A stretch of 30,869 nt of DNA from assembly GCF_000190695.1 (NCBI RefSeq), contig NZ_GL870929.1, positions 1,425,816 to 1,456,684 of the forward strand, given 5' to 3'. Under the pieces are notes generated by a model that did not search any database, was not told where the DNA came from, and saw nothing but the letters and a program-made list of their open reading frames with translations. Positions within the stretch are counted from its first letter, which is position 1, and every line of letters starts with the position of its first letter. Below, in pieces: positions 22,111 to 30,540 of the stretch. Source of the stretch: Kingella denitrificans ATCC 33394. Lineage in GTDB: Bacteria; Pseudomonadota; Gammaproteobacteria; Burkholderiales; Neisseriaceae. The position numbers were made by a program, and so were the translations under genes.

Positions 22111-23337
22111 ATGCCACCCTACACCCCCACTCGCCGCGACTGGCTGCTGCTCACCGCTGCCGGCGCATTCAAATTCACGCTGGTCGGCTTCACCTTGGTC
22201 GCCGTGATGACCATGCTCAAAACCTACGGCTACACACTCGAACAACTCAGCTGGGTTCTCCTGCTCGGCAGCGTGGAAGCCGCCAAAGTCCTGTTCGCCA
22301 TCGCCATCGAGCGCTACTGCCCCGCGCGCGGCGGCCGTTTCCGCTTTTGGCTGCTGGTTTCGTTGGCGGGCATTGCCGCATCGCTTGTTTTGCTGATGCT
22401 GCTGGACCCGCGCCGCCACTTTTTCCTGCTGCTACCCGTGTTGTTTGTATTATCTTGTTTCAGCGTGCTTTTCGGCAGCGCATCGGTCGGTTTGGGCAGC
22501 CTGCTGCTTCCCTATCGTGCACGCGGGCACGGCGGTGTGATTCAGGTGGTGGCCGCGCGTGCGGGCAAAATGATTGGTGGTGCGGGCGTGCTGTGGATTT
22601 TTCAGCAATACGGTTGGACGAGTGCCATTGCCGCCACGCTTGCCTTCACATTGGCCGTTTTGCTGCAAACCGCCGCCTACCGCGAACCCGAAGCCTTCAA
22701 GCAGCCTGCATCCGCTTGGCGCTTATCCGACCTGTTTAAACGCCTTGCCTTGTTCTGGCGCGAAACACCGCGCGGCAAAACCTGGTTTGCCCTGCTGTTC
22801 GCTTCCTGCATTCCCTACGCCGCCACCGCCACCACCTTCACGCCCGAACTCACCGATTTGGGTTGGACGCCCAAACAAATCGGTACCGTGCTCACTGCCG
22901 TTATCCCGCTCGCCTGCATGGCCGCCACGCCTGCCGCCGGCCTGATTGCCCGAAAATACAGCCGTCGCGGCCTGATGAGCGTGCTGCTCGCCGTTCAAGT
23001 GCCCATCCTTGCCTCGCTCGCCTTTGCCAAAGAAGCCGCCGCGCTGCACCCCATGCTGCCCGCCGTGCAAATCGGCCTGCTCAACATCGGCTACACGCTG
23101 CTGCTGCCCGTGGTTATGGCCGCCATAATGGACAAATCCCGTCCCGAATACGCTGCGCTGGACAACGCCCTGCAACTCTCCGTCATGCTCGCCGGCACTT
23201 ATGCCGCCGGTTTCGCCGCGCTGCGCCTTGCCCACAAATCAGGCTATCCCGCCGTCCACCTGTGCGCCGCAGCGGCAGGGGCAATAGTGTGCTTCGGCGT
23301 GTGGCGGTGGTTCCGTGAAGATTGTTCAAGTCAATGA
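22111..23337 (+). CDS. MFS transporter, possible siderophore permease
   Basis: The 408 residues form about 12 membrane spans with a central cytoplasmic loop (about 195-215), the usual MFS layout. Position behind a TonB receptor recalls receptor-permease pairs such as FptA/FptX or RhtA/RhtX, in which an MFS permease carries the ferric siderophore across the inner membrane, but I cannot assign it to that family with certainty. The start at 22111 lacks a clear ribosome binding site. It is the last gene of the cassette, and a perfect DUS-pair terminator follows. Confidence 0.82.
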   Translation: MPPYTPTRRDWLLLTAAGAFKFTLVGFTLVAVMTMLKTYGYTLEQLSWVLLLGSVEAAKVLFAIAIERYCPARGGRFRFWLLVSLAGIAASLVLLMLLDPRRHFFLLLPVLFVLSCFSVLFGSASVGLGSLLLPYRARGHGGVIQVVAARAGKMIGGAGVLWIFQQYGWTSAIAATLAFTLAVLLQTAAYREPEAFKQPASAWRLSDLFKRLALFWRETPRGKTWFALLFASCIPYAATATTFTPELTDLGWTPKQIGTVLTAVIPLACMAATPAAGLIARKYSRRGLMSVLLAVQVPILASLAFAKEAAALHPMLPAVQIGLLNIGYTLLLPVVMAAIMDKSRPEYAALDNALQLSVMLAGTYAAGFAALRLAHKSGYPAVHLCAAAAGAIVCFGVWRWFREDCSSQ

Positions 23338-23352
23338 AAATAAAAAAATAAC

Positions 23353-23398
23353 AAAGTGCAGGCTGCTTTTGGGAAGGTTCAAAAGCAGCCTGCACTTT
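23353..23398. terminator. Inverted DUS pair after the MFS gene
   Basis: Perfect 18-base arms (AAAGTGCAGGCTGCTTTT and its complement) with a 10-base loop, 15 bases after the stop. It should end the TonB receptor cassette transcript. Confidence 0.8.
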
Positions 23399-23564
23399 AA
23401 TGTTCATGCCTGTTTGCAGAGGGCGGCGGCAGACACCCGATTTCCCTTCCGCAGAGAGGAAAAATCCCGAACGCGAACAGAAAATTTAACGACAAGAACA
23501 TGGCGTATCGCCGCCATACCCACTCCAAAACCGCCGCCCACCCCCAGAGAAACCCTCACCCCAA

Positions 23565-23584
23565 CCCTCTCCCACGGGAGAGGG
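23565..23584. repeat. REP-like GC-rich palindrome
   Basis: CCCTCTCCC-AC-GGGAGAGGG is a perfect 9-base-arm hairpin preceded by CCCTCACCCCAA. This motif is known as a dispersed REP-type repeat in many proteobacteria. It is unrelated to the DUS. Confidence 0.6.
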
Positions 23585-23747
23585 AGTAAGCGGCTGTTGC
23601 GCCACGGTTTGCCGCATAACGCATAAAAAGCAGCCTGCACTTGGTTTGAGTTTAACCGATTGAAAAGGTAGATAGATGGTTGGATTGGATTGCTGCCTGC
23701 CATTCAATGATTTTGCCTGTTTCAAATCGCACGGCAGACGGGGTGGA

Positions 23748-23784
23748 TGCAGGCTGCTTTCGAATATGCCAAAAGCAGCCTGCA
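23748..23784. terminator. Inverted DUS pair after edd
   Basis: TGCAGGCTGCTTT and its complement flank an 11-base loop, 21 bases downstream of the edd stop on the minus strand. Confidence 0.7.
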
Positions 23785-23804
23785 CCTTTTTATTTATCTG
23801 ATAT

Positions 23805-25637
23805 TTAAACAAAATCTCCACCGAAACTCATCGCACCCGTTTCCGCGCTGCTGGTTTGCGCACGGAAGCCGGCAAACAGTTCGCGGCCTATACCGTGCGT
23901 GTTTTTCGACAAATCGGGTGTGGGCACGGTGCGCGCATTCCATTCGGCTTCATCCACCAAAACGTTCAATTCGCCGGTGTGCGCGTTGAAGCGGATAAGG
24001 TCGCCCGTGCGGATTTTACCGATGCCGCCGCCCATCAGGGCTTCGGGTGACATGTGGATGGCGGCCGGCACTTTGCCCGATGCGCCCGACATGCGCCCGT
24101 CTGTTACCAGCGCCACTTTCTGCCCGCGGTCGAGAAGGATGGCCAAAGGCGGCGTGAGTTTGTGCAATTCGGGCATGCCGTTGGCACGCGCACCTTGGTA
24201 ACGCACCACGCAGACGAAATCTTTGCCGTCCAGCTCGCCGCGTTCGAAGGCGGCCAGCACTTCGCGTTGGTCGTCAAACACGATGGCGGGCGCTTCGACC
24301 ACAAAGTTCTCCGCTTTCATGGCTGATACTTTAATCACGCTGCGGCCGATGTTGCCTTTCATCAGTTTCAGGCCGCCGTCGGGCGAGAACGGATGGTCGT
24401 ATGTCCGCAAAATATCTTCGTTCAGGCTTTTTTCGGCAGCGTCTTTCCACACCAAACGGCCGTTGTCCAAAAACGGTTCCTGCGTATATGCTTCCATGCC
24501 GTGTCCGACCACGGTATCCACGTCGTCGTGCAGCAGCCCGTTGTTGCGCAGTTCGCGAATGACAAACGGCAAACCGCCGGCGGCGGCAAAATGGTTCACA
24601 TCGGCCTGCCCGTTCGGATACACGCGAATCAGCAGCGGGATAATCGATGAAACTTCGTTGAAGTCGTCCCAATTCAAAATCACACCGGCCGCGCGCGCCA
24701 TGGCCACCAAGTGCATGGTGTGATTGGTCGAACCACCCGTTGCCATCAGGCCGATCATTGCATTGATGAACGATTTTTCGGTCAGCATTTCGCCAATAGG
24801 CTTGGCATCTTGGCGGCGGATATCCTGCACCAGTTGCACGGCAGCCTGCCGCGTCAATGCTTCGCGCATGGGGGTGTACGGATTGAAAAATGCGGCGGCC
24901 GGCAGGTGCAGTCCCATGAATTCCATCATCATCTGATTGGAGTTTGCCGTGCCGTAAAACGTGCAGGTGCCGGGGCTGTGGTAAGAACCCATTTCGCTGG
25001 CCAGAAGGGCTTCCCTGCCCACTTTCCCTTCGGCAAACAACTGGCGTGTGCGGGCTTTTTCTTTGTTGCCGATACCGCTTTCCATCGGGCCCGCGGGTGC
25101 AAAAATGGCCGGAATATGGCCGCAGGACAACGCACCGATGACCAGTCCCGGCACAATTTTGTCGCACACGCCCAAAAACATGGCACCGTCGAACATTTGG
25201 TGCGACAGGCCGATGGCGGCGCTCATGGCAATCACATCACGCGAGAACAGCGAAAGCTCCATGCCTTCATAACCTTGTGTAATGCCGTCACACATGGCGG
25301 GTGTGCCGCCTGCTACTTGCGCCGTGGCATTGTGTTTTGCCACTTCGTCTTTAATCCAGTCGGGAAAATCTTTAAACGGCTGGTGCGCCGACACCATGTC
25401 GTTATAGGCAGTAATGATGCCGATATTTGGGACATCATGCTTCTGCATGGCAATTTTGATGGTTTTGGGCATGGAGGCATAGCCGTGCGCCAAATTGGAA
25501 CAGCCAAGCTGGTCGCGCTCCACACGGCCTTGCTGTTTAGCCGACCGAATGCGCGCCAAATAAACTTCGCGGGTGGGGCGGGAACGTTCGATAATTCTTT
25601 GAGTGATTTCGGCTAATTTTGGGTGTAGGGGTTTCAT
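23805..25637 (-). CDS. edd: Phosphogluconate dehydratase (Entner-Doudoroff)
   Basis: Edd dehydrates 6-phosphogluconate to 2-keto-3-deoxy-6-phosphogluconate and holds an iron-sulfur cluster. The 610 residues follow E. coli Edd closely: RIIERSRPTREVYLARI, AYNDMVSAHQPF, GGTPAMCDGITQG, the cluster cysteine region LGVCDKIVPGL, GTCTFYGTANSNQM, LMATGGSTNHTMHLVAMARA, and TDGRMSGASGKVPAAIH. The alternative, dihydroxy-acid dehydratase (ilvD), is a relative but lacks the long Edd-specific start. No eda (KDPG aldolase) gene lies next to it in the window. Confidence 0.94.
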   Translation of the reverse strand: MKPLHPKLAEITQRIIERSRPTREVYLARIRSAKQQGRVERDQLGCSNLAHGYASMPKTIKIAMQKHDVPNIGIITAYNDMVSAHQPFKDFPDWIKDEVAKHNATAQVAGGTPAMCDGITQGYEGMELSLFSRDVIAMSAAIGLSHQMFDGAMFLGVCDKIVPGLVIGALSCGHIPAIFAPAGPMESGIGNKEKARTRQLFAEGKVGREALLASEMGSYHSPGTCTFYGTANSNQMMMEFMGLHLPAAAFFNPYTPMREALTRQAAVQLVQDIRRQDAKPIGEMLTEKSFINAMIGLMATGGSTNHTMHLVAMARAAGVILNWDDFNEVSSIIPLLIRVYPNGQADVNHFAAAGGLPFVIRELRNNGLLHDDVDTVVGHGMEAYTQEPFLDNGRLVWKDAAEKSLNEDILRTYDHPFSPDGGLKLMKGNIGRSVIKVSAMKAENFVVEAPAIVFDDQREVLAAFERGELDGKDFVCVVRYQGARANGMPELHKLTPPLAILLDRGQKVALVTDGRMSGASGKVPAAIHMSPEALMGGGIGKIRTGDLIRFNAHTGELNVLVDEAEWNARTVPTPDLSKNTHGIGRELFAGFRAQTSSAETGAMSFGGDFV

Positions 25638-25724
25638 GGTTTATCTTTCGTTATGAGGAATATTCTGTAATAAAACAACGTTTCCTAATCAATAATTAAA
25701 ACACATTAAGGAGAATATGGTGCG

Positions 25725-25730
25725 ATTATA
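25725..25730 (-). promoter_or_regulatory. Candidate -10 box of edd
   Basis: TATAAT on the minus strand, with a poor -35 region. It implies a leader of about 80 bases before the edd start. The edd-apbE gap is otherwise AT-rich and contains no gene. Confidence 0.3.
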
Positions 25731-25781
25731 TCGTCATTTGTAGTTTTGTTACAAAATAAAAAAGTAAAGAAATTTGAAATG

Positions 25782-25795
25782 TTGATACTGGTCAA
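25782..25795. promoter_or_regulatory. FNR-like site upstream of apbE
   Basis: TTGATACTGGTCAA matches the FNR box TTGAT-N4-ATCAA at nine of ten defined bases. It lies about 70 bases upstream of the probable apbE start of transcription (TATAAT at 25846-25851), or upstream of edd on the other strand. The site is plausible in a facultative member of this family but unproven. Confidence 0.35.
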
Positions 25796-25845
25796 ACAGC
25801 ACAGGAAATCGTGTAAAAAGTTATATCTTGTAAACAAGTAAGGGC

Positions 25846-25851
25846 TATAAT
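25846..25851 (+). promoter_or_regulatory. -10 box of apbE
   Basis: Consensus TATAAT, 30 bases before the apbE ATG, with no good -35 hexamer at 16-18 bases, so an activator may be required. Confidence 0.4.
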
Positions 25852-25881
25852 TTAACTCTAACAAAATATAAGGTAAACATT

Positions 25882-26859
25882 ATGCAAATCACACGTCGTC
25901 GTTTTATTGGTATTACTGCCGCTGTTTCGGCTGCTTCGCTGCTGCCTTCCGGTGCCGTACAAGGAAAAACCACTGAACCTGTTGTTTGGCAGGGCGTTGC
26001 ATTGGGCGCGGATGCGGAGCTGCGCCTGTATCACCCGAACCGTGCGGTGGCCGAGCGGTTTGTTAATGAATCGCTGGCGGAAATTTCGCGGTTGGAAAAG
26101 ATTTTCAGTGTGTATCAAAGCGACAGCCAGGTATCGCGTTTGAACCGTGCAGGCAGCCTGCACTCGCCTTCGGCAGATTTGTTGGCCTTGTTGAGCCAAA
26201 GCCAAAGCATCCATTCGCTGACCAACGGTGCGTTCGATCCCACGGTACAAGTGTTGTGGCAACGTTATGCCGAACATTTCCGCCAACACCCGCGCAGCAA
26301 TGTTGCCCCTAATGTGCAGGCTGCTTTGAACAAAGTCGGTTTGCAGAATGTGCAGATGGACGGGCAGAAAATCACATTCGCCAAGCCCAATATGGAGATT
26401 ACGCTGAACGGCATTGCGCAGGGTTATATTACAGACCGAATCACACAATTATTGCAGCGTGCAGGTTTGCAACATGCGCTGGTGAACATGGGTGAACTGC
26501 GCCATTTGGATACGCTGAAACAACATCCGGAATTTGCAAAAATCAAAAATCCTCGCGGTGCAGGAACATTGCCTAACCACAAAATCCCTTTGCAAAACCA
26601 AGCACTGGCAACATCCAGCGGCTATGGTACGCCATTTGATGCCAATGGTAAATTCACGCACTTGTTTGACCCGCGTACCGGCAGCAGTGCGCCGCGTTAT
26701 CAAAGCATCAGCGTGCTGGCCAATACGGCAACGATGGCAGACGCATTATCGACCGCATTTGCCGTGAGCTCGGAAGCGCAAATTCAAACTGTTGCCAAAC
26801 AGGCAGGTGTAAAAGTTTGGTTAGTTACGTTGGACGGGCAGGTAAAAACGCTGGGCTGA
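25882..26859 (+). CDS. apbE: FAD:protein FMN transferase (ApbE)
   Basis: ApbE attaches FMN covalently to threonines of target proteins such as NqrB/NqrC or RnfG. The 325 residues start with a twin-arginine-type export signal (TRRRFIGITAAVSAASLLPSGA), which suits periplasmic work. ApbE motifs follow: LEKIFSVYQSDSQVSRLN, GAFDPTVQVLW, EITLNGIAQGYITDRI, LVNMGELRH and HLFDPRTG. DUS copies are read as codons (AGSLHS, VQAALN). A single DUS follows the stop. The gene is probably monocistronic. Confidence 0.93.
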   Translation: MQITRRRFIGITAAVSAASLLPSGAVQGKTTEPVVWQGVALGADAELRLYHPNRAVAERFVNESLAEISRLEKIFSVYQSDSQVSRLNRAGSLHSPSADLLALLSQSQSIHSLTNGAFDPTVQVLWQRYAEHFRQHPRSNVAPNVQAALNKVGLQNVQMDGQKITFAKPNMEITLNGIAQGYITDRITQLLQRAGLQHALVNMGELRHLDTLKQHPEFAKIKNPRGAGTLPNHKIPLQNQALATSSGYGTPFDANGKFTHLFDPRTGSSAPRYQSISVLANTATMADALSTAFAVSSEAQIQTVAKQAGVKVWLVTLDGQVKTLG

Positions 26860-27054
26860 CGGATTGGGAAATCTAAAAGCAGCCTGCACGCGGGTTGCCG
26901 GGATATTGCAAGAATAACGCAGTGTAGTGTATTGATTCTAAAAGTGTATTATTTCTGCAAATTAACGAATATTTACAAGGATATAATAGCTTTCTCCCAT
27001 AAAGTGAAATACAATTAAAACTTATTGAAAACAAACTATTAAAGGAATACGACT

Positions 27055-27459
27055 ATGTCTTTCATCACATGGACTTTAGACTTGGATACTGGTTTTGCCG
27101 ATATCGACGACCAACACAAAGAGCTGGTGGATAAAATCAACAAATTTTACGATGTATATCAAACCGGTAATGTGGTCGATATCAAAATCGCATTGCAAGA
27201 ATTGTTGGATTACACAGTATTTCACTTCGATCATGAAGAAAAAATGCTGGAAAAAGCCAATTACCGCATGCTGGAACCGCACAAAAAAGTGCATTTCAAC
27301 TTTGTTTCCAAAATCAAAAATTGCCAAGCCAGCATTGAAAACGGCGATTTGGAAGCCGGCAAAGAGCTGATTAACCTGCTGGACGGCTGGCTGTTCCGCC
27401 ACATCCGCCTGAACGACCACGGTTACGTTTCCGATGTGAAAAAAGCAGGCGTGCGTTAA
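27055..27459 (+). CDS. Bacteriohemerythrin
   Basis: This 134-residue four-helix protein should bind oxygen at a di-iron centre. The expected ligands are all visible: H21 (DDQHKEL), H57 and E61 (HFDHE), H76 and H80 (HKKVH), H116 and D121 (RHIRLNDH). Single-domain members serve as oxygen store or carrier, for example for respiratory or methane enzymes, or as sensors of iron or oxygen. The AT-rich upstream region (26900-27054) holds its promoter. A terminator hairpin follows before ffh. Confidence 0.94.
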   Translation: MSFITWTLDLDTGFADIDDQHKELVDKINKFYDVYQTGNVVDIKIALQELLDYTVFHFDHEEKMLEKANYRMLEPHKKVHFNFVSKIKNCQASIENGDLEAGKELINLLDGWLFRHIRLNDHGYVSDVKKAGVR

Positions 27460-27479
27460 TATTAAGTAGCTTAAAATAT

Positions 27480-27528
27480 AAAGCAGTTTTGAAATTATGC
27501 GATAATACCGCAAATTCAAAACTGCTTT
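27480..27528 (+). terminator. Intrinsic terminator between bacteriohemerythrin gene and ffh
   Basis: AAAGCAGTTTTGAA pairs perfectly with TTCAAAACTGCTTT over 14 bases across a 21-base loop, followed by ATTGTTTT. It resembles but is not a DUS pair. Confidence 0.7.
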
Positions 27529-27578
27529 ATTGTTTTGCACTGTACGGCAATAGGCAAATATTCGACAGGATTAGAGTA

Positions 27579-28946
27579 ATGTTAGACAACTTGACCAAGC
27601 GGTTTACCAAAGTTTTTAAAAATATCCGCGGCAATGCCAAATTAACCGAAGACAATATCAAAGAAGCGCTGCGAGAAGTGCGCCTGGCATTATTGGAAGC
27701 AGACGTTTCCCTGCCTATTGTGAAAGACTTTGTGAATCGCGTAAAAGAACGTGCTTTGGGGCAGGAATTTGCCGACCATTTAACGCCTGACCAGGCATTC
27801 TTTGGTATTGTGAACGAAGAGCTGACCGAATTAATGGGCAGTGAAAACAGTACGTTGAATCTGGCAAGCGCACCACCCGCGATTGTGCTGATGGCGGGTT
27901 TGCAGGGTGCCGGTAAAACAACGACGGTCGGCAAGCTGTCTAAATTGCTCAAAGACCAAGACAAGAAAAAGAAAATTTTGCTGGTATCGGCAGACGTGTA
28001 CCGTCCTGCGGCCATTGAGCAGTTGCGCCTATTGGCCGAACAGGTGAATGTGGATTTTTTCCCTTCGGATACATCGCAAAAACCGGTGGAGATTGCGCTG
28101 GCGGCACAAGATTATGCGAAAAAGCATTTTTATGACGTGCTGATGGTGGATACAGCCGGACGTTTGGCGATTGATGAAGAGATGATGAATGAAATCAAAG
28201 CTATTCATGCTGCCGTTCATCCGGTGGAGACACTTTTCGTGGTGGATGCCATGCTGGGTCAGGATGCGGTAAATACGGCACAGGCATTTAACGAGGCATT
28301 GCCGCTGACGGGTGTGATTCTGACCAAAATGGATGGCGATTCGCGCGGCGGTGCGGCTTTGTCGGTGCGTCAGGTTACCGGAAAACCGATTAAATTTATG
28401 GGTATCGGTGAAAAAATCAACGGATTGGAACCATTTTATCCCGACCGCATTGCCAGCCGCATTTTGGGCATGGGCGATGTGATGACGCTGATTGAAGATG
28501 TGCAAAAAGGCATTGACGAAGAAGCGGCCGCAGAAATGGCCAAAAAACTTCATCGCGGCAAAGGGTTTGATTTAAATGACTTTAAAGCGCAAATCCAACA
28601 AATGCGCAATATGGGCGGTTTTGAGAATTTATTGTCTAAAATGCCGGGGGAATTGGGAGAAATTTCCAAACAAATTCCCGAAGGCACGGCAGAGAAGGCA
28701 ATGGGGCATGTGGAGGCCATTATCAATTCGATGACGCCGAAGGAGCGCGCGAACCCTGATTTGCTCAAAGCCAGCCGCAAACGGCGCATTGCGGCCGGCG
28801 CGGGGGTGAGTATTCAGGACGTGAACAAAATGCTGAAACAGTTCGAACAGTCGCAACAGATGATGAAGATGTTCAGCGGTAAGAACATGGCAAAACTGAT
28901 GCGGATGGCAAAAGGAATGAAGGGCTTGTTTCCCAATATGAAATAA
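27579..28946 (+). CDS. ffh: Signal recognition particle protein Ffh
   Basis: Ffh binds 4.5S RNA and signal sequences and delivers ribosomes to FtsY at the membrane. I chose the ATG at 27579 (MLDNLTKRFTKVF; 455 residues), with AGGA upstream; an open frame 30 codons longer begins inside the preceding terminator. The NG domain has P-loop GLQGAGKTT (107-115), DTAGRL and TKMDGDSRGGAAL. The methionine-rich M domain ends MKMFSGKNMAKLMRMAKGMKG (C-terminal 28 residues). The gene stands alone and converges on mltA. Confidence 0.97.
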   Translation: MLDNLTKRFTKVFKNIRGNAKLTEDNIKEALREVRLALLEADVSLPIVKDFVNRVKERALGQEFADHLTPDQAFFGIVNEELTELMGSENSTLNLASAPPAIVLMAGLQGAGKTTTVGKLSKLLKDQDKKKKILLVSADVYRPAAIEQLRLLAEQVNVDFFPSDTSQKPVEIALAAQDYAKKHFYDVLMVDTAGRLAIDEEMMNEIKAIHAAVHPVETLFVVDAMLGQDAVNTAQAFNEALPLTGVILTKMDGDSRGGAALSVRQVTGKPIKFMGIGEKINGLEPFYPDRIASRILGMGDVMTLIEDVQKGIDEEAAAEMAKKLHRGKGFDLNDFKAQIQQMRNMGGFENLLSKMPGELGEISKQIPEGTAEKAMGHVEAIINSMTPKERANPDLLKASRKRRIAAGAGVSIQDVNKMLKQFEQSQQMMKMFSGKNMAKLMRMAKGMKGLFPNMK

Positions 28947-28958
28947 GCGCAGAAAAAA

Positions 28959-28998
28959 GTGCAGGCTGCTTTTTGGCGTTTCAAAAGCAGCCTGCACT
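28959..28998. terminator. Inverted DUS pair between convergent ffh and mltA
   Basis: AGTGCAGGCTGCTTTT and its complement flank an 8-base loop. It lies 12 bases after ffh and just after the mltA stop, so it can serve both. Confidence 0.8.
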
Positions 28999-29011
28999 AT
29001 ATTTTTGGGAT

Positions 29012-30328
29012 TTACGGGCGATAAGACGGCATCACCCCGTGCGGCAGCAGCATCCACACATAGCCGGTGTAGTTCTGTTTGCCTGCGGTTTGTCCTGCAT
29101 TGTCGCCATAACCCCAGAAATAATCCACACGCACCGCGCCTTTGATGGCTGCACCGGTATCTTGTGCCATCAGCAGGCGGTTCAACCCGTATTGTGGTGT
29201 GTTCGGATGCGAAGTTGCCACAAACAACGGTGCGCCCAAAGTAATGTATCGTTTGTCCACCGCACCGGAAAATTCGCCGGTCAGCGGCACACCCAAAGCG
29301 CCGATGGGCCCTTGTTCGGACGGCCCGGACAATACGCGGAAGAAAACATAACGCGGATTCTGCCCCAAGACTTCGGCCAGATGGCTCGGATTTTTTTCCA
29401 TCCAAGCTTTAATGCTTTGCATGGAAGTTTGTGCTAAAGGCAAATAACCCTTATTGGCCATATACTTGCCGATGGATTGGTATGCTAGGCCGTTGTGGTC
29501 CGCATAGCCCAGGCGGATGTATTCGCCGCTCGGCGTGCGCAGGCGGCCGGAACCTTGAATGTGCAGGAAAAACAAATCCACGGCATTGTTGGCATAACCC
29601 AGAATCGGTGCGTGATTGTTGAGCATGCCGGCATTAATTTGGTTGCGCGTGAAATACGGCACAAACTGGTTGCCGACAATCCGCCCTTTCAGCGTTGTGT
29701 TTTTTTCGGAGTGGGCAAAGTGGGACAAATCGGCCACATAAGGCCCATCATTTTTAATAACACCTTGATTTTTTGATGTTAAACTAATTCTCACTGTGCC
29801 TTTGTGGTTGTGTAATGATTCGGGCAGTGGCACGCTGATTAAATCGGAAGGCGTGCCGTAAATGGGAAATCTGGCCGTTTGGGTGGGCTTGCTGTCGCCG
29901 TATAAGACCGGTTCGTAATAACCGGTGATTTTACCGCCCGCCTGCCCCGATTGAATGACTTGCCACGGTGTAAATGCTTGTTCAAAAAACTGTTTGGCCG
30001 CCGCATGGTTAAGCGGCGTTTGCGTAGCTTGTTGGCAGGCGGCATGCCAGCCTGATTGAGAAGCTAATTTTTGACAGCTTTGCAAAAACGACTGCAGGCT
30101 GCCTGCAAATGGTTGGTCTTTCCATTGAGGCAATTCGTTAAATGAAACAACGCGATATTGTGTGTCGCTTCCCGAAGGTTGGTGTACGAAGCCATAGGAA
30201 GATGGTGTGCGGTGCTGTTGTACCCGCGTTGTTGCCGGAACCAGTGGCGGGGTGTCGGGAATATTACACGCGGATAGGCACAAAAAAAGAGCGGGCAGTG
30301 CCATGCGCGATAACGAAAAACGGGACAT
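29012..30328 (-). CDS. mltA: Membrane-bound lytic murein transglycosylase A
   Basis: MltA cleaves peptidoglycan glycan strands with formation of 1,6-anhydro-muramic acid. The 438 residues begin with a lipoprotein signal; the lipobox LSAC gives a lipidated cysteine at 21, so the enzyme sits on the inner face of the outer membrane. The MltA domain is visible in ITGYYEPVLYGDSKPT, FLHIQGSGRL, LMAQDTGAAIKGAVRVDYFWGYGDNAG (split here by the family's 3D region), where the aspartate of VDYFWG is the expected catalytic acid. It is transcribed alone. Confidence 0.95.
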   Translation of the reverse strand: MSRFSLSRMALPALFLCLSACNIPDTPPLVPATTRVQQHRTPSSYGFVHQPSGSDTQYRVVSFNELPQWKDQPFAGSLQSFLQSCQKLASQSGWHAACQQATQTPLNHAAAKQFFEQAFTPWQVIQSGQAGGKITGYYEPVLYGDSKPTQTARFPIYGTPSDLISVPLPESLHNHKGTVRISLTSKNQGVIKNDGPYVADLSHFAHSEKNTTLKGRIVGNQFVPYFTRNQINAGMLNNHAPILGYANNAVDLFFLHIQGSGRLRTPSGEYIRLGYADHNGLAYQSIGKYMANKGYLPLAQTSMQSIKAWMEKNPSHLAEVLGQNPRYVFFRVLSGPSEQGPIGALGVPLTGEFSGAVDKRYITLGAPLFVATSHPNTPQYGLNRLLMAQDTGAAIKGAVRVDYFWGYGDNAGQTAGKQNYTGYVWMLLPHGVMPSYRP

Positions 30329-30492
30329 TGGAAGTTATCCTTCATGAAAATAATACTGCATAGGCCGGGTAAGTTTCGGCCTTGTATCAGAATTTTGTCA
30401 ATTCGCTATATTATAATCTCTTTTAAAATAAAAAGTGCAGGCTGCTTTGTCGGTGGATATGAAACCTTTGAGCTCTGCTTTTTGCCATTCAA

Positions 30493-30526
30493 AAAGCCCT
30501 TCAAACCGAAAAGTTTGAAGGGCTTT
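30493..30526 (-). terminator. Intrinsic terminator of rpsJ
   Basis: AAAGCCCTTCAAAC pairs with GTTTGAAGGGCTTT over 14 bases with a 6-base loop, followed on the minus strand by TTTTT. It lies 15 bases after the rpsJ stop and shows that the S10 transcript ends here rather than continuing into mltA. Confidence 0.88.
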
Positions 30527-30540
30527 CATTATTTAAAAGA

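Larger units (their letters stand above)
23399..23804. other. Gene-free region between MFS gene and edd, repeats only
   Basis: I see no credible gene. The region holds a REP-like palindrome (23565-23584), a single DUS (about 23628) and an inverted DUS pair (23748-23784). Short open frames here cover the repeats and lack ribosome binding sites. Confidence 0.7.

Noticed and set aside
23315..23821. Short open frames between the MFS gene and edd
   Set aside because: They consist of DUS and REP-like repeat sequence and have no ribosome binding sites.
24711..25616. Plus-strand open frame of 301 codons
   Set aside because: Antisense to edd, which is complete and convincing.
23805..25637. Dihydroxy-acid dehydratase (ilvD) as alternative for edd
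   Set aside because: The start (RIIERSRPTREVYLARI) and the AYNDMVSAHQPF and GGSTNHTMHLVAMARA segments follow phosphogluconate dehydratase, and no branched-chain genes are nearby.
1065..30450. Recurrent GCAGGCTGC repeats as a possible CRISPR array or IS ends
   Set aside because: Copies are irregularly scattered, in both orientations and inside genes, without uniform spacers or a transposase; they fit uptake sequences.
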